Part shown: piece by piece, positions 1-7,879 of the stretch
Layout of the letters: each line of letters starts with the position of its first letter
Position numbering within the stretch: the first letter of the stretch is position 1
Origin: JBCCBV01 sp039033855
GTDB lineage: Bacteria; Planctomycetota; Phycisphaerae; Phycisphaerales; Phycisphaeraceae
DNA: 24,997 bases
Direction of reading: 5' to 3'
Assembly (NCBI GenBank): GCA_039033855.1
Contig: JBCCBV010000031.1
Span: 1 to 24,997, forward strand
Program-made: the position numbers and the translations under genes
The notes under the pieces: generated by a model
Told to the model about the DNA's origin: nothing
Database searches by the model: none
What the model saw: the letters and a program-made list of their open reading frames with translations, nothing else

Positions 1-931
1 CGACGAGATTTCCGATATGTTCGCCGGCGTTGATGGCCACTTCACCCGTCGCTGGATGCCAGTTGTTCCAGTGGTTGCCGCGGACGTCGGGGCTGGTGGT
101 GGGGTCGCCGTCGGTGGGGTTGCTCGGGCCGAAGTCGAACAGGATCTTGTCGCCGGGCTGCGCGGTCAGCGGGTTTAGGGCGAAGACCTTGTTCGGCGCC
201 ACCACGGCCTCGATTTCGGGGCGGATGATCGATTCCCAGAAGTCGTAGCCGTCGCGATTCAGGTGGATGCTGTCGACGTACTTCGAAGTAAACGCCGGGT
301 CGGCGTAGGGGTTAAGCGTGGCGAACGCGGCCGGCAGGTCGATGTAGTGCAGCTTGGAGTCGGCGGCGGCGGCGCCGGCGATGGCGGCGTTGGCCGCGGT
401 TTCGGTCGGCTGGTTTGCTTGTCGGCCGGGCGTTGGCGAGATGCCCAGGTAGAAGATCTCTACGTCCGGCTGGGCCGTGTGCACAAGGCTCACGAACTGC
501 TGATAGTCGGCCAGGACCTCGGCGCTCGATTCGCCGCTGGCGATGTCGTTGGTGCCCGACCAAACCACCACGGCGGACGGTTGATATGGCAGCACGATGT
601 CGTTCACGAACCCGTTGAGCTGCTCAAACTGCGAGCCGCCAAAACCACGCTGGATCACGTGGTAGTCGGCGAAGTCGAGCGTCAGCTCTTCCCATCGGCG
701 GATGCTCGAACTGCCCACAAACACCACCGAGCCTTCGACGCGCGGGTTCAAGGCGTCTTGGGCGGTCCACCGGTCGATGTCGGACTGGTAGGTCTGCCCG
801 GCCGCGGGGCTGGTCAGGGCAAGCGTGCTCAGGAAAATGAACGTCAGGGCCGTCGCAGAACCCAGCGTCCGTTCCGCGGGCAAGCGGGCGGCGTGGCGTC
901 TGGGAAGCAAACTGCCGGGTCGGGGAGGCAT
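1..931 (-). CDS. Exported SGNH/GDSL-type hydrolase (partial, C-terminus outside window)
   Basis: The ATG is at 931 and the frame stays open to base 1, giving 310 residues without a stop. The N-terminus has several arginines and then a hydrophobic stretch (about residues 24-40) ending near PAAGQ, so export is likely. The SGNH blocks are readable: FVGSSSIRRW with putative nucleophile Ser75, then RGFGGSQ, then GTND at 126-129, then DSIHLNRDGY with Asp220 and His223. In the Lipase_GDSL_2 group these residues form the Ser-Asp-His triad and oxyanion hole, used to remove acyl groups, often acetyl groups on sugars. After about residue 240 a second region begins (FDFGPSNPTDGD) that I do not recognise; it runs off the window. 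The substrate cannot be read from sequence. The start is the first ATG after a plausible promoter, but the Shine-Dalgarno sequence is weak. Confidence 0.85.
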   Translation of the reverse strand, partial: MPPRPGSLLPRRHAARLPAERTLGSATALTFIFLSTLALTSPAAGQTYQSDIDRWTAQDALNPRVEGSVVFVGSSSIRRWEELTLDFADYHVIQRGFGGSQFEQLNGFVNDIVLPYQPSAVVVWSGTNDIASGESSAEVLADYQQFVSLVHTAQPDVEIFYLGISPTPGRQANQPTETAANAAIAGAAAADSKLHYIDLPAAFATLNPYADPAFTSKYVDSIHLNRDGYDFWESIIRPEIEAVVAPNKVFALNPLTAQPGDKILFDFGPSNPTDGDPTTSPDVRGNHWNNWHPATGEVAINAGEHIGNLV

Positions 932-1073
932 CCAAACTCGCTTTCGGGGCGTGATTCCCGCGGGAAACGCACGGGTCGTCTGAAACGTGAGGCTGGCCTT
1001 GCTTCACGGTTTGAAGCAGAGCCGGGTGATGGTGTAACGCCGCAAGGCCGCGAACGCCATTCTTGTTGCATCA

Positions 1074-1101
1074 ATGCTATACCAATAACACCGCTTGTCA
1101 A
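1074..1101 (-). promoter_or_regulatory. Candidate sigma70-type promoter for the SGNH hydrolase
   Basis: On the minus strand TTGACA (1101-1096) is followed after 16 bases by TAGCAT (1079-1074), a perfect -35 box and a moderate -10 box. It lies about 145 bases upstream of the ATG at 931. The local AT-richness stands out in this GC-rich DNA. It is predicted from sequence only. Confidence 0.45.
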
Positions 1102-1118
1102 CCTCAAATCGTTCACAC

Positions 1119-1146
1119 AGCAGGCGCGGTTTAAACCGCGCCTGCT
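1119..1146. repeat. Perfect 28-bp palindrome
   Basis: The 28 bases are their own exact reverse complement, with arm AGCAGGCGCGGTTT and no loop. It lies between the 3' end of glpK and the promoter-like boxes at 1074-1101, so it could be an operator for a dimeric regulator of the SGNH hydrolase gene or a cruciform or terminator element for glpK. There is no T tract on either side, which argues against a simple intrinsic terminator. Confidence 0.8.
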
Positions 1147-1250
1147 TGGACTGTCCGGAGGCGCGCCGGCGTCTTGTTCAGGGATCGTAAAATCCTGTTA
1201 ATTAATAACTAAGAGTGCTTTGGTTTCGGTGAATGGAACAGGTTCTCAAG

Positions 1251-1281
1251 CCCCGCGCGGTCTGAACCAGGCCGCGCGGGG
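1251..1281. terminator. Strong GC hairpin downstream of glpK
   Basis: CCCCGCGCGG (1251-1260) pairs perfectly with CCGCGCGGGG (1272-1281) around an 11-base loop, 30 bases past the glpK stop. A run of four T follows on the plus strand but not on the minus strand. For glpK it is therefore a hairpin without a U tract and could act as a terminator or an mRNA 3'-end stabiliser. No plus-strand gene ends here. Confidence 0.5.
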
Positions 1282-1311
1282 TTTTGCGAGTCGCGGGGGG
1301 TACGGCCGCCG

Positions 1312-2796
1312 CTACGCCCATTCTTTGGCCCGTTCGACTGCCCGCTGCCAGCCGGCGACCCGCTCCTCGGCCTGTTCGGAGGCGATGTGGGGCTCGAAGG
1401 TCCGGTCGATTTGGGCGTGCTCGGAAAGGTCATCGCAAGAGGACCAGAACCCCACGGCCAGCCCGGCCAGGTACGCCGCGCCGAGTGCGGTGGTTTCGAG
1501 CACCTTCGGCCGGACGACCGGGCGTTGCAGCAGGTCGGCTTGGATTTGGAGCAAGAGGTTGTTGGCCGATGCGCCGCCGTCGACGCGGAGTTCGGGGATG
1601 GGGATGCCGGCGTCGGACTCCATGGCGCGGAGCACGTCGGCGACCTGGAAGGCGACGCCTTCGAGCGCGGCCCGGGCCAGGTGGGCGTCGGTGGCGCCGC
1701 GGGTCAGGCCAAAGAGGGCGCCGCGTGCGCCGGGGTCCCAGTGCGGCGCGCCCAGGCCGGTGAGGGCGGGCACGAAGTAGACCCCGGCGGTGTCGGGCAC
1801 GCTGGCGGCCAGGGGTTCGATGTCCGCGGCGGTGCGGACGAGCTTCAGGCCGTCGCGCAGCCATTGGATCGCGGCGCCGGCCACGAACACGCTGCCTTCG
1901 AGGGCGTAGTCGGTCACGCCTTGCCGCCGCCAGGCCACGGTGGTCAGGAGCTTGTTCTTGGATAGCGCGGGGGATTGCCCGGTGTGCATCAGCAGGAAGC
2001 ACCCGGTGCCGTAGGTGTTCTTGGCCATGCCGGGCCGTAGGCACAGCTGCCCCATGGTGGCGGCCTGCTGGTCGCCGACGAGGCTGGCGATGGGCGCGCC
2101 CTCGGCGGGCAGGCCTTGGGCGACGTGGCCGTACACCTCGCTGCTGCTTCGGATTTCGGGGAGGACGCCGGGCGGGATGTTCAGGGCGCCCAAGAGCTCG
2201 TTGTCCCAGGCGCCGGTGTGCAGGTTGTAGAGCAAAGTGCGCGAGGCGTTGCCGGGGTCGGTGATGTGCAGCCGGCCGCCGGTGAGCTTGTAAGTCAACC
2301 AGGTGTCGACGGTGCCGAAGGCGAGCTCGCCGCGCTCCGCGCGTGGGCGGGCGCCCGGCGTGTGTTCGAGTAGCCACGCCAGTTTCGTTCCCGAAAAGTA
2401 GGGATCGAGCCGTAAGCCGGTCTTCTGGTGGAAGGCGGCTTCGAGCCCGCGTTCGCGTAGCGCGGTGCAAGTGTCCGCGGTTCGGCGGTCTTGCCAGACG
2501 ATGGCGTTGCCGACGGGCCGGCCGGTGGCCCGGTCCCAGAGCAGGGTGGTTTCGCGCTGGTTGGCCACGCCCACGGCCGCAACGTCGCCCGAGCCGGCGC
2601 CGGCTCTCTGGAGCGCTTCGGCCATCACGCCAACCTGGGTCGACCACAGCTCTTGCGGGTCGTGCTCGACCCAGCCCGGTTGGGGGTAGTGTTGGGCGAA
2701 CTCTTTCTGCGCCGTGGCGCAAGCCCGGCCGAGGCGGTCGAAGAGGATCGCCCGCGAACTGGTCGTGCCTTGGTCAAGGGACAGGACGTATCGCAT
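1312..2796 (-). CDS. glpK: Glycerol kinase
   Basis: It phosphorylates glycerol with ATP to sn-glycerol 3-phosphate in the cytoplasm. The 494 residues match the usual length (E. coli 502). The N-terminal FGGY ATPase motif is SLDQGTTSSRAI. It is followed by GLRLDPYFSGTKLAWLLEH, the NTYGTGCFLLMHTG segment, and in the C-terminal domain VDGGASANNLLLQ and ETTALGAAYLAGL. I chose the ATG at 2796; an in-frame TTG at 2805 would add three residues. No clear Shine-Dalgarno precedes either. The loop before GDQQAA reads EGAPIAS where E. coli has TRIPISG, so the arginine used for fructose-1,6-bisphosphate inhibition seems absent. No glpF or glpD lies alongside. It is divergent from the mntR-like gene. Confidence 0.97.
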   Translation of the reverse strand: MRYVLSLDQGTTSSRAILFDRLGRACATAQKEFAQHYPQPGWVEHDPQELWSTQVGVMAEALQRAGAGSGDVAAVGVANQRETTLLWDRATGRPVGNAIVWQDRRTADTCTALRERGLEAAFHQKTGLRLDPYFSGTKLAWLLEHTPGARPRAERGELAFGTVDTWLTYKLTGGRLHITDPGNASRTLLYNLHTGAWDNELLGALNIPPGVLPEIRSSSEVYGHVAQGLPAEGAPIASLVGDQQAATMGQLCLRPGMAKNTYGTGCFLLMHTGQSPALSKNKLLTTVAWRRQGVTDYALEGSVFVAGAAIQWLRDGLKLVRTAADIEPLAASVPDTAGVYFVPALTGLGAPHWDPGARGALFGLTRGATDAHLARAALEGVAFQVADVLRAMESDAGIPIPELRVDGGASANNLLLQIQADLLQRPVVRPKVLETTALGAAYLAGLAVGFWSSCDDLSEHAQIDRTFEPHIASEQAEERVAGWQRAVERAKEWA

Positions 2797-2877
2797 GGTG
2801 CGCAAAGCCGATACGGCGTGAAGAAGCGTCGCGGGGAGTCTAAAGGGTTGTCGCGGGGTTGGGGTAGAGTGGGGCGT

Positions 2878-2896
2878 CGCTCGGTTGGATCGAGCG
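2878..2896. promoter_or_regulatory. Inverted repeat in the glpK-mntR divergent gap
   Basis: CGCTCG (2878-2883) and CGAGCG (2891-2896) flank seven bases, ending 29 bases before the mntR start. The position suits an autoregulatory operator, but it does not resemble the known MntR boxes of E. coli or Bacillus. It could equally be a short chance repeat in GC-rich DNA. Confidence 0.25.
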
Positions 2897-2925
2897 GCTT
2901 GTGTTGCGGTTCAGAAAGGCTCGCT

Positions 2926-3378
2926 TTGACCCGTAGGTCCGAATCCGGTGCGCCCCGTCCGTTGCGGACCGACGAGCCGTCGGTTGCGGTGGGCGCGGCG
3001 CGCGAAGCGCATGCGCGGGAGCGGGTCGAGGATTACGTCGAGGCTATCGGCGAGCTGATTCACCGCGAAGGGCAATGCCGTGTGTCGCACCTGGCCAAGT
3101 GGTTTGGGGTGTCGCACGTCACGGCGTTGCGGGCCGTGGCGGTGCTGCAGGAGCAAGGCCTGGCGACGACCGAGCCGCATCAACCCATCGAGCTGACCCC
3201 GCAAGGCGTACGGCTGGCGGCGCACTTGCGACAACGGCACGACCTTGTGTTTCGTTTCCTGCTGAGCTTGGGCGTAGACCGGGAGACGGCCGCGATCGAC
3301 GCCGAGGGCATCGAGCATCACCTGAGCGAGCCCACGCTCGAGCGCATCGGGTTTTGGCTAGAGCGGGACAACCCCTAG
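2926..3378 (+). CDS. mntR: MntR-type manganese-responsive transcriptional regulator (DtxR family)
   Basis: The 150 residues align along their length with E. coli MntR (155 aa). An N-terminal winged helix-turn-helix spans about 34-95 (VSHLAKWFGVSHVTALRAV), followed by a helical dimerisation region. All six ligands of the binuclear manganese site in MntR appear kept: Asp36 and Glu39 (DYVE), His105 (RQRHDL), Glu127, Glu130 and His131 (EGIEHH). There is no SH3 domain, as in MntR and unlike DtxR/IdeR. The start is TTG at 2926 because AGAAAGG lies at ideal spacing upstream and homologues begin at a similar distance from the helix-turn-helix. The frame is open further upstream, but that part overlaps the divergent promoter region. 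No mntH or other manganese transporter is next to it, so its targets must lie elsewhere. Confidence 0.9.
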   Translation: MTRRSESGAPRPLRTDEPSVAVGAAREAHARERVEDYVEAIGELIHREGQCRVSHLAKWFGVSHVTALRAVAVLQEQGLATTEPHQPIELTPQGVRLAAHLRQRHDLVFRFLLSLGVDRETAAIDAEGIEHHLSEPTLERIGFWLERDNP

Positions 3379-3419
3379 GCGAGGCGTTTCGTTTTGCAGG
3401 GGCTGATAAGTGTGTGCGG

Positions 3420-5153
3420 TCAGGCGATCGCCGGGCCGTTGGCCCCGGGCTCGAGGTTCACCCGTTTGGTCGAGCGTGAAGAAGGCTTGGCCTTGCCTGA
3501 CTGCTTGGCGGAAGTGGCGGAGCTGGCGGGCTGGGCCGCGGGTTCGTCGCGCCCGCCGGCGATGGCGTAGGCGATATGCGTCAGCCCGCTGTTGACCTGG
3601 CGGAGGCTGGCGAGCATGTCGAGATAGATGGCGCTGGCGTCGAGGCTTTCGCCGTCGCCCTTTTCGACGCGTTGCAAGAAGCGGTCGCGCATGCGCCCGT
3701 AGCGATGGTTGATGTACGACTTGTGCCGTAGCAGTTGCTGGGCCAAGCCGACGTGGTGGGTGTGGAACGCGGTTTCGGCGATCAGCATGTTCTCGTACAC
3801 CAAGTGATACAGCTGTTCGACGTCGGCGTAGGTGGCGTCGGAGAACCACAAGCGAGTGCGGGTTTTCTTGAGCGCCAACTCAGCCAGGTTTCGGTCGAGG
3901 ATGTCGCCGATGGTTTCGAGCTCTGACAGAAAGCGCATCTGGCGGATGGCCTCGCCGTCGGTGTCGTCTTCGCCGGCTTCGCTGACCAGGCGGACCAGGT
4001 ATTGCTTGATCTCGCGGTCGAGCTGGTCGACGCGGTCGTCGAGCGTGGCGATGCGTTGCAGGGCGTCGGCGTCGGCGTGCTTCAGGCCATGCCAGAAGGT
4101 GGTCATCATCTCGCGCACGATTTCGCTGACGTGCAGGACCTCGCGCATCGAGTGGCCCAGGCCGATGGTCATGCTCGGCGGCGGGCCGGTGTCGAGGTGG
4201 CGTGGGCCGAAGCCGTTTTCCTCCGCCACGGCAGGCTCGGGCAGCGCCTTGGCGACGACGTGGTAGATCAGCCCGACGATGGGCAGGGTGAGCAAGGCCA
4301 GCAAGACGTTGAACCCGGTGTGGCCGACCGCGGCCTGTTGATCGACCGACAACGGCAGCCTCGCGAGCACGCCGGACCAGAACGGGATCGCCGAGAGCAC
4401 CACCACGGCCGTGAGGACCTTGGCGGACAGGTTGCACATCGCCAGCCGTCGTGTGGGGATGGTGCGCCAGCCGAGCACCAGCATGGTGATGCCCGTGCCG
4501 AGGTTGGCGCCCACGATGGCGGGCACGGCGGTGGATAGTGCGAGCGAGCCGTTCGCGGACAGCCCGACGATCAGCAGGATCGACGCCGTGCTCGACTGCA
4601 TGCCCACGCTCATCATCGCGCCCACCGCGACCAGCAGCAGCGGGTAGTGCGTCGCCACATTGATCAGTATGGCCAGGTCGCCGCCGGGCTGGATCAGCGC
4701 CCCGCCCGCGCGGATGGTGTGGATGCCCAGCAGGATGAACCCGATCGAGAGCAGCACCTGCCCGGCGCCGCGCATCAGGTTGTGCCGGAAAAACTGGAAC
4801 GCCACCGTGCCCAGCGCAATCGGGGCGACGGCGTAGGCGTCGATCTGGAGCGTGCCCAGCAGCACCAGCGCGGTCAGGCCGACGTCGGCGCCGATGACGA
4901 ACGCAAACAGGTTGCGCGGCGACGCGTGGCGGTCGCGTATGAGCTGCAGCGTCAGCATGAAGATGCTGGTGCTCGAACAGATGAGCGTCGAGACGCCCAG
5001 GCCGGCGCCGAAAGCGCGGGGGCGCGTGCGCGTCATCCGCTGAACCCAGCCGGACAGCCGTCGGCCGATCAGACGGTCGAGCCCCTTACGCAGGAAGCGG
5101 ATGCCGAACAGGATGAGCGCCACCCCGCCCGCGATGTTCATCAGGATCAACAA
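3420..5153 (-). CDS. Na/Pi-cotransporter family membrane protein with C-terminal PhoU-like domain
   Basis: The N-terminal part (about 1-310) is strongly hydrophobic with two inverted transport repeats of the NptA/YjbB type. The second repeat keeps QSSTAS and GANLGTG. The first has CSSTSI and GADVGLT where QSSSAT and GANIGTT would be usual. The last 200 residues are charged helices resembling PhoU (VREMMTTFWHGLKHADADAL, FLSELETIGDILDRNL), ending in a low-complexity Ala/Ser/Lys tail. Family members move phosphate with sodium, often outward. I chose TTG at 5153 because GGAGG lies eight bases upstream. ATG at 5141 is the alternative, and the frame stays open to an ATG at 5294. It is convergent with mntR, 41 bases apart, with no hairpin between. 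Confidence 0.85.
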   Translation of the reverse strand: MLILMNIAGGVALILFGIRFLRKGLDRLIGRRLSGWVQRMTRTRPRAFGAGLGVSTLICSSTSIFMLTLQLIRDRHASPRNLFAFVIGADVGLTALVLLGTLQIDAYAVAPIALGTVAFQFFRHNLMRGAGQVLLSIGFILLGIHTIRAGGALIQPGGDLAILINVATHYPLLLVAVGAMMSVGMQSSTASILLIVGLSANGSLALSTAVPAIVGANLGTGITMLVLGWRTIPTRRLAMCNLSAKVLTAVVVLSAIPFWSGVLARLPLSVDQQAAVGHTGFNVLLALLTLPIVGLIYHVVAKALPEPAVAEENGFGPRHLDTGPPPSMTIGLGHSMREVLHVSEIVREMMTTFWHGLKHADADALQRIATLDDRVDQLDREIKQYLVRLVSEAGEDDTDGEAIRQMRFLSELETIGDILDRNLAELALKKTRTRLWFSDATYADVEQLYHLVYENMLIAETAFHTHHVGLAQQLLRHKSYINHRYGRMRDRFLQRVEKGDGESLDASAIYLDMLASLRQVNSGLTHIAYAIAGGRDEPAAQPASSATSAKQSGKAKPSSRSTKRVNLEPGANGPAIA

Positions 5154-5665
5154 GCGTGCGACCTCCGGCCCGTCTTGGCGGCGAACCTCCCCAAGGGGCG
5201 CGCACAGGCGCCTCCGGGGCCGGCCTTGGCCACATGCGGGGTGTTCGCACCGGTTCCGACCGGTGCCAATGGGACAGCAAGCAGCAACATCCAATCAACC
5301 TCTCTCGCCCGGTCTGCAACGGTTTGCCAAACTGCCTGGCCGGCCTGAAACGGCGTGGCTTGGGCCCCGCGGATGGCTCGATCTGGGGCGGCGTCTTACG
5401 AAACGAAGACGCGCTCAGGCCGGGAAGATTGCCTGAACCCAAACCAAAGTGTAGCGATTTGATCGCGTATTGTGCGCGCAGCACTAACAAATCGCCGCGT
5501 AAACGTAATTCTTGCGCAACCGATCGCTTCGGGCAGGGGTGTTGAAGCGCCCGATCAGGGCCAGACAACAGGTTGTTACGTCCGTCGGTTGTCGCCGGGC
5601 GGGTCTGTCGCTCTGGGCAAAGAAGAGTGCGGAATGCGTTGCGGAGGCTTGGCGGTCGGGTCGCG
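5154..5665 (-). other. Intergenic leader region of the Na/Pi transporter gene
   Basis: No convincing gene is seen in these 512 bases. Two stem-loops lie in what would be the transporter's 5' leader: GCGTCTT/AAGACGC (5391-5397 and 5406-5412, loop 8) and GCACCGGT/ACCGGTGC (5247-5254 and 5259-5266, loop 4). A TACACT hexamer on the minus strand (5453-5448) could be a -10 box, but the -35 match is poor. If transcription starts there, the leader is about 290 bases, long enough for RNA-level control; I do not recognise a known riboswitch. Confidence 0.4.
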
Positions 5666-6874
5666 TTACTTCACGCGCCCGGCGCCGTCGGAAGGCGTGG
5701 TGACGAACGCGTCCGCCCGGATGCCGGTGGCCGCGAAGTACGCTTCGGTGATGCGCTGGGCGAGGTCGTGGATCGCCGAGCGCCGGGCGATGGTAACGGA
5801 GCATCCGCCAAAGCCCCCGCCGGTCATGCGCGAGCCGATCACGCCGGCGTCGGACTCGGCGCGGGCCAGCTCGACCAGCGTGTCGAGTTCGGGTGTGGAC
5901 ACCTCGAAGTCGTCGCGCAGCGACGCGTGGCTGGCGAACATCAGCCGCCCGACGGTTGGGTAATCGCGCGCTTCGAGCGCGTTGGCGGCGTCGAGTGTGC
6001 GCTGGTTTTCGTGGAGGACGTGCCGGGCCCTGCGGTACGCCAGCGGGTCGAGCGTGTGCGCGGCGGCTTCGAGCCCGGCCGGGTCGGCGTCGCGCAACGC
6101 CGGTACTCCGAGCGTCCGGGCGGCGGATTCGCATTGGGCGCGTCGCTCGGCGTATTCGCCGCCTGTCAGGGCGTGCTTCACGTTGGAGTTGACGATGAGC
6201 ACCGCCACGTCGGGGTCGTCGAGCGCCACGTATCGGGTCGAGCGGTCTCGGCAGTCGATCAGCAGCGCGTGCCCGGCCCGGCCGAGCGACGAAGCGAACT
6301 GATCCATGATCCCGCAGGGCACGCCGGCGAATTCGTTTTCGGCCTGCTGCGCGATCAGCGCGCGTTCGACCGGGTCCAGGGTTCGGCCGGTGAGGGCTTC
6401 GATCAGGGCCAGCGTGGCGACTTCGATCGACGCGCTGCTCGACAGGCCGCCCCCGGCCGGCACGTCCGAATGCAGCAGGGCGTCGAACCCCGGGGGCGTG
6501 AACCCGCGCGCGGCCGCCAGCGCGATCGGCCCGCGCACGTAGTTGGTCCAAGATGGGTCGCCGGTCGTGATGGGTTGGTTGAGGTCGAGCGTGAGTTCGC
6601 CCTCCACGCCGGTGGATCGGACGCGGGCTGTGGCGTCCTTGCGCGGGCTCGCGGCGATCCACGTCCGGCGGTCAATCGCCATGGGCAGCACGAAGCCGTC
6701 GTTGTAGTCGGTGTGTTCGCCGATCAGGTTGACGCGCCCGGGCGCGGACACCACGACCGTGGGCGGGTTGCCGTAAGCCTGCTCAAACCGGGCGGCCAAC
6801 CGCGTTCCTGGCGGGTCTTGGCGTTGCTGCACTTCGGCCGCGGTGATGTCGGGGTCGGGTTGATCGCGAGTCAT
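5666..6874 (-). CDS. galK: Galactokinase (GHMP kinase family)
   Basis: It phosphorylates alpha-D-galactose at C1 with ATP, the first committed step of the Leloir pathway, in the cytoplasm. The 402 residues are close to the usual 380-400. The galactokinase signature GRVNLIGEHTDYNDG is at 46-60, giving sugar contacts Arg47, Glu53, His54 and Asp56. The GHMP ATP loop VPAGGGLSSSAS lies near 135-146, the catalytic aspartate is Asp191 in GIMDQF, and the C-terminal glycine motif MTGGGFGGCSV starts at 350. The ATG at 6874 has AGGA five bases upstream, and conserved sequence begins about 40 residues later. The frame is open further upstream, but that stretch is made of tandem repeats. No galT, galE or galM is nearby. 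Confidence 0.96.
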   Translation of the reverse strand: MTRDQPDPDITAAEVQQRQDPPGTRLAARFEQAYGNPPTVVVSAPGRVNLIGEHTDYNDGFVLPMAIDRRTWIAASPRKDATARVRSTGVEGELTLDLNQPITTGDPSWTNYVRGPIALAAARGFTPPGFDALLHSDVPAGGGLSSSASIEVATLALIEALTGRTLDPVERALIAQQAENEFAGVPCGIMDQFASSLGRAGHALLIDCRDRSTRYVALDDPDVAVLIVNSNVKHALTGGEYAERRAQCESAARTLGVPALRDADPAGLEAAAHTLDPLAYRRARHVLHENQRTLDAANALEARDYPTVGRLMFASHASLRDDFEVSTPELDTLVELARAESDAGVIGSRMTGGGFGGCSVTIARRSAIHDLAQRITEAYFAATGIRADAFVTTPSDGAGRVK

Positions 6875-6998
6875 ATCGATCCTGCGTGCGCGGAGGGTTG
6901 GAGGATAAGTGGTGCGGACAGTCTGCACGCCGAGATTGGGGGATATCAGCCAGCTTAGGAGAACGCGGGTTCGACTCGGACCGGGGTAGGGCGGTGTC

Positions 6999-7039
6999 GA
7001 AAGGTCTCGCGCGACGCTGAAAGGTCTCCGCGCGACGCC
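6999..7039. repeat. Tandem duplication of about 20 bp
   Basis: GAAAGGTCTCGCGCGACGCT (6999-7018) is followed directly by a near-identical 21-bp copy (7019-7039) with one extra C and a changed last base. It lies between galK and the VTT gene, next to a second repeat set. Confidence 0.75.
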
Positions 7040-7042
7040 GTG

Positions 7043-7081
7043 CCTGCTTCGTCGGTCCTGTTTCGTCGAACCTGCTTCGAG
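7043..7081. repeat. Three 14-bp tandem repeats
   Basis: The units begin at 7043, 7057 and 7071: CCTGCTTCGTCGGT, CCTGTTTCGTCGAA and CCTGCTTCGAG. The period is exactly 14 bases. They end just before the stop of the VTT gene and form its 3' trailer. Function is unknown; with the adjacent 20-bp duplication they suggest slippage-prone sequence or a regulatory array. Confidence 0.7.
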
Positions 7082-7082
7082 A

Positions 7083-7832
7083 TCACCCGGCATCGACGGC
7101 GGCGCTCACTTGTCGGCGCAGCACTCTCCCCGCGGTGTGCCCGAGGAGGCCTATCGCCGCCAAGGTGCACGCGACGCCGGCGATGAGCCACGCAAGGCCG
7201 CCGGGGCGCGCAAGGTCGAGTTCCGACATCCCCGCGCCGAGCACCGCCACCGCGACCACCCGGGGCGCCAGGCCGATCGCCGAACCGATCACGAAGACCC
7301 GCCAACGCAGACCGAGCGCCGCGAGCGCCACGTTCGTGGCCGCAAACGGCGCCAGGGGCGAGAGCCGCAGCAGCGCGACAAGCGACACCGACCGCAGCGG
7401 CTCGGCGCCGGTGAGCGCCGCGTGCACGCCGGACCATCGCGGGCTTGCGCGCAGGGCGTCGGCGGCGCCGCTCCCGGCAAGCCTGCGTCCTGCGGGATAA
7501 GAAAGCAGCACGCCCAGCATCACGGCCGAGCACGCGGTCAACGGCCCGACCCACACCCCGAGCAGCCAGCCCGACGCCAGCGACACCGCGTGGGTGGGCA
7601 TCAGCGCCAAGCCGCACAGCAGGCCGCCGATGACCAGGGTCGATGCGATCCCGATGCCCGCCGGCTGCGCGGTCATCCACGCCGAAACCGCATCGCGGTG
7701 CGCGACCAGGGCCAGGAGCCCAAGGCCCGGCAGGCCCGCGGCCAACGCCGTGGCGCCCCAGGGACGCAGCCGTGACAGTCGGCGTGCCGAGCGGCGCCTT
7801 TCGCCGGTGTCGTCTTGGTTGACCCGGCTCAT
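7083..7832 (-). CDS. VTT-domain (TVP38/TMEM64, DedA-like) membrane protein
   Basis: The 249 residues form a multi-pass inner membrane protein. A basic N-terminus (about 1-25) is followed by several hydrophobic segments, with the family-like stretch LALMPTHAVSLASGWLLG and the later LLRLSPLAPFAATNVALAAL and GSAIGLAPRVVAVAVLG. The R-x-SPLAPF pattern followed by a G-rich re-entrant region is typical of VTT proteins. These are implicated in lipid scrambling or membrane homeostasis, but a specific role here cannot be assigned. The ATG at 7832 has GGGA at usable spacing. It starts 47 bases after the stop of the M15 peptidase gene and is probably co-transcribed with it. A much longer open frame upstream is the shadow of that gene. 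Confidence 0.85.
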   Translation of the reverse strand: MSRVNQDDTGERRRSARRLSRLRPWGATALAAGLPGLGLLALVAHRDAVSAWMTAQPAGIGIASTLVIGGLLCGLALMPTHAVSLASGWLLGVWVGPLTACSAVMLGVLLSYPAGRRLAGSGAADALRASPRWSGVHAALTGAEPLRSVSLVALLRLSPLAPFAATNVALAALGLRWRVFVIGSAIGLAPRVVAVAVLGAGMSELDLARPGGLAWLIAGVACTLAAIGLLGHTAGRVLRRQVSAAVDAG

Positions 7833-7879
7833 GCGTTCATCCCGGCGGCCCCGATGATTTATTGGCGACGACTTTGCGA

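Noticed and set aside
263..1201. Plus-strand open frame of 312 codons opposite the SGNH hydrolase
   Set aside because: SGNH blocks are unambiguous on the minus strand and the plus frame runs through its promoter region.
5573..6958. Plus-strand open frame of 461 codons opposite galK
   Set aside because: The minus strand carries all galactokinase motifs; the plus frame is a compositional shadow.
6999..7081. CRISPR-like array
   Set aside because: Repeats of 14 and 20 bases without unique spacers are tandem duplications, not a CRISPR array.
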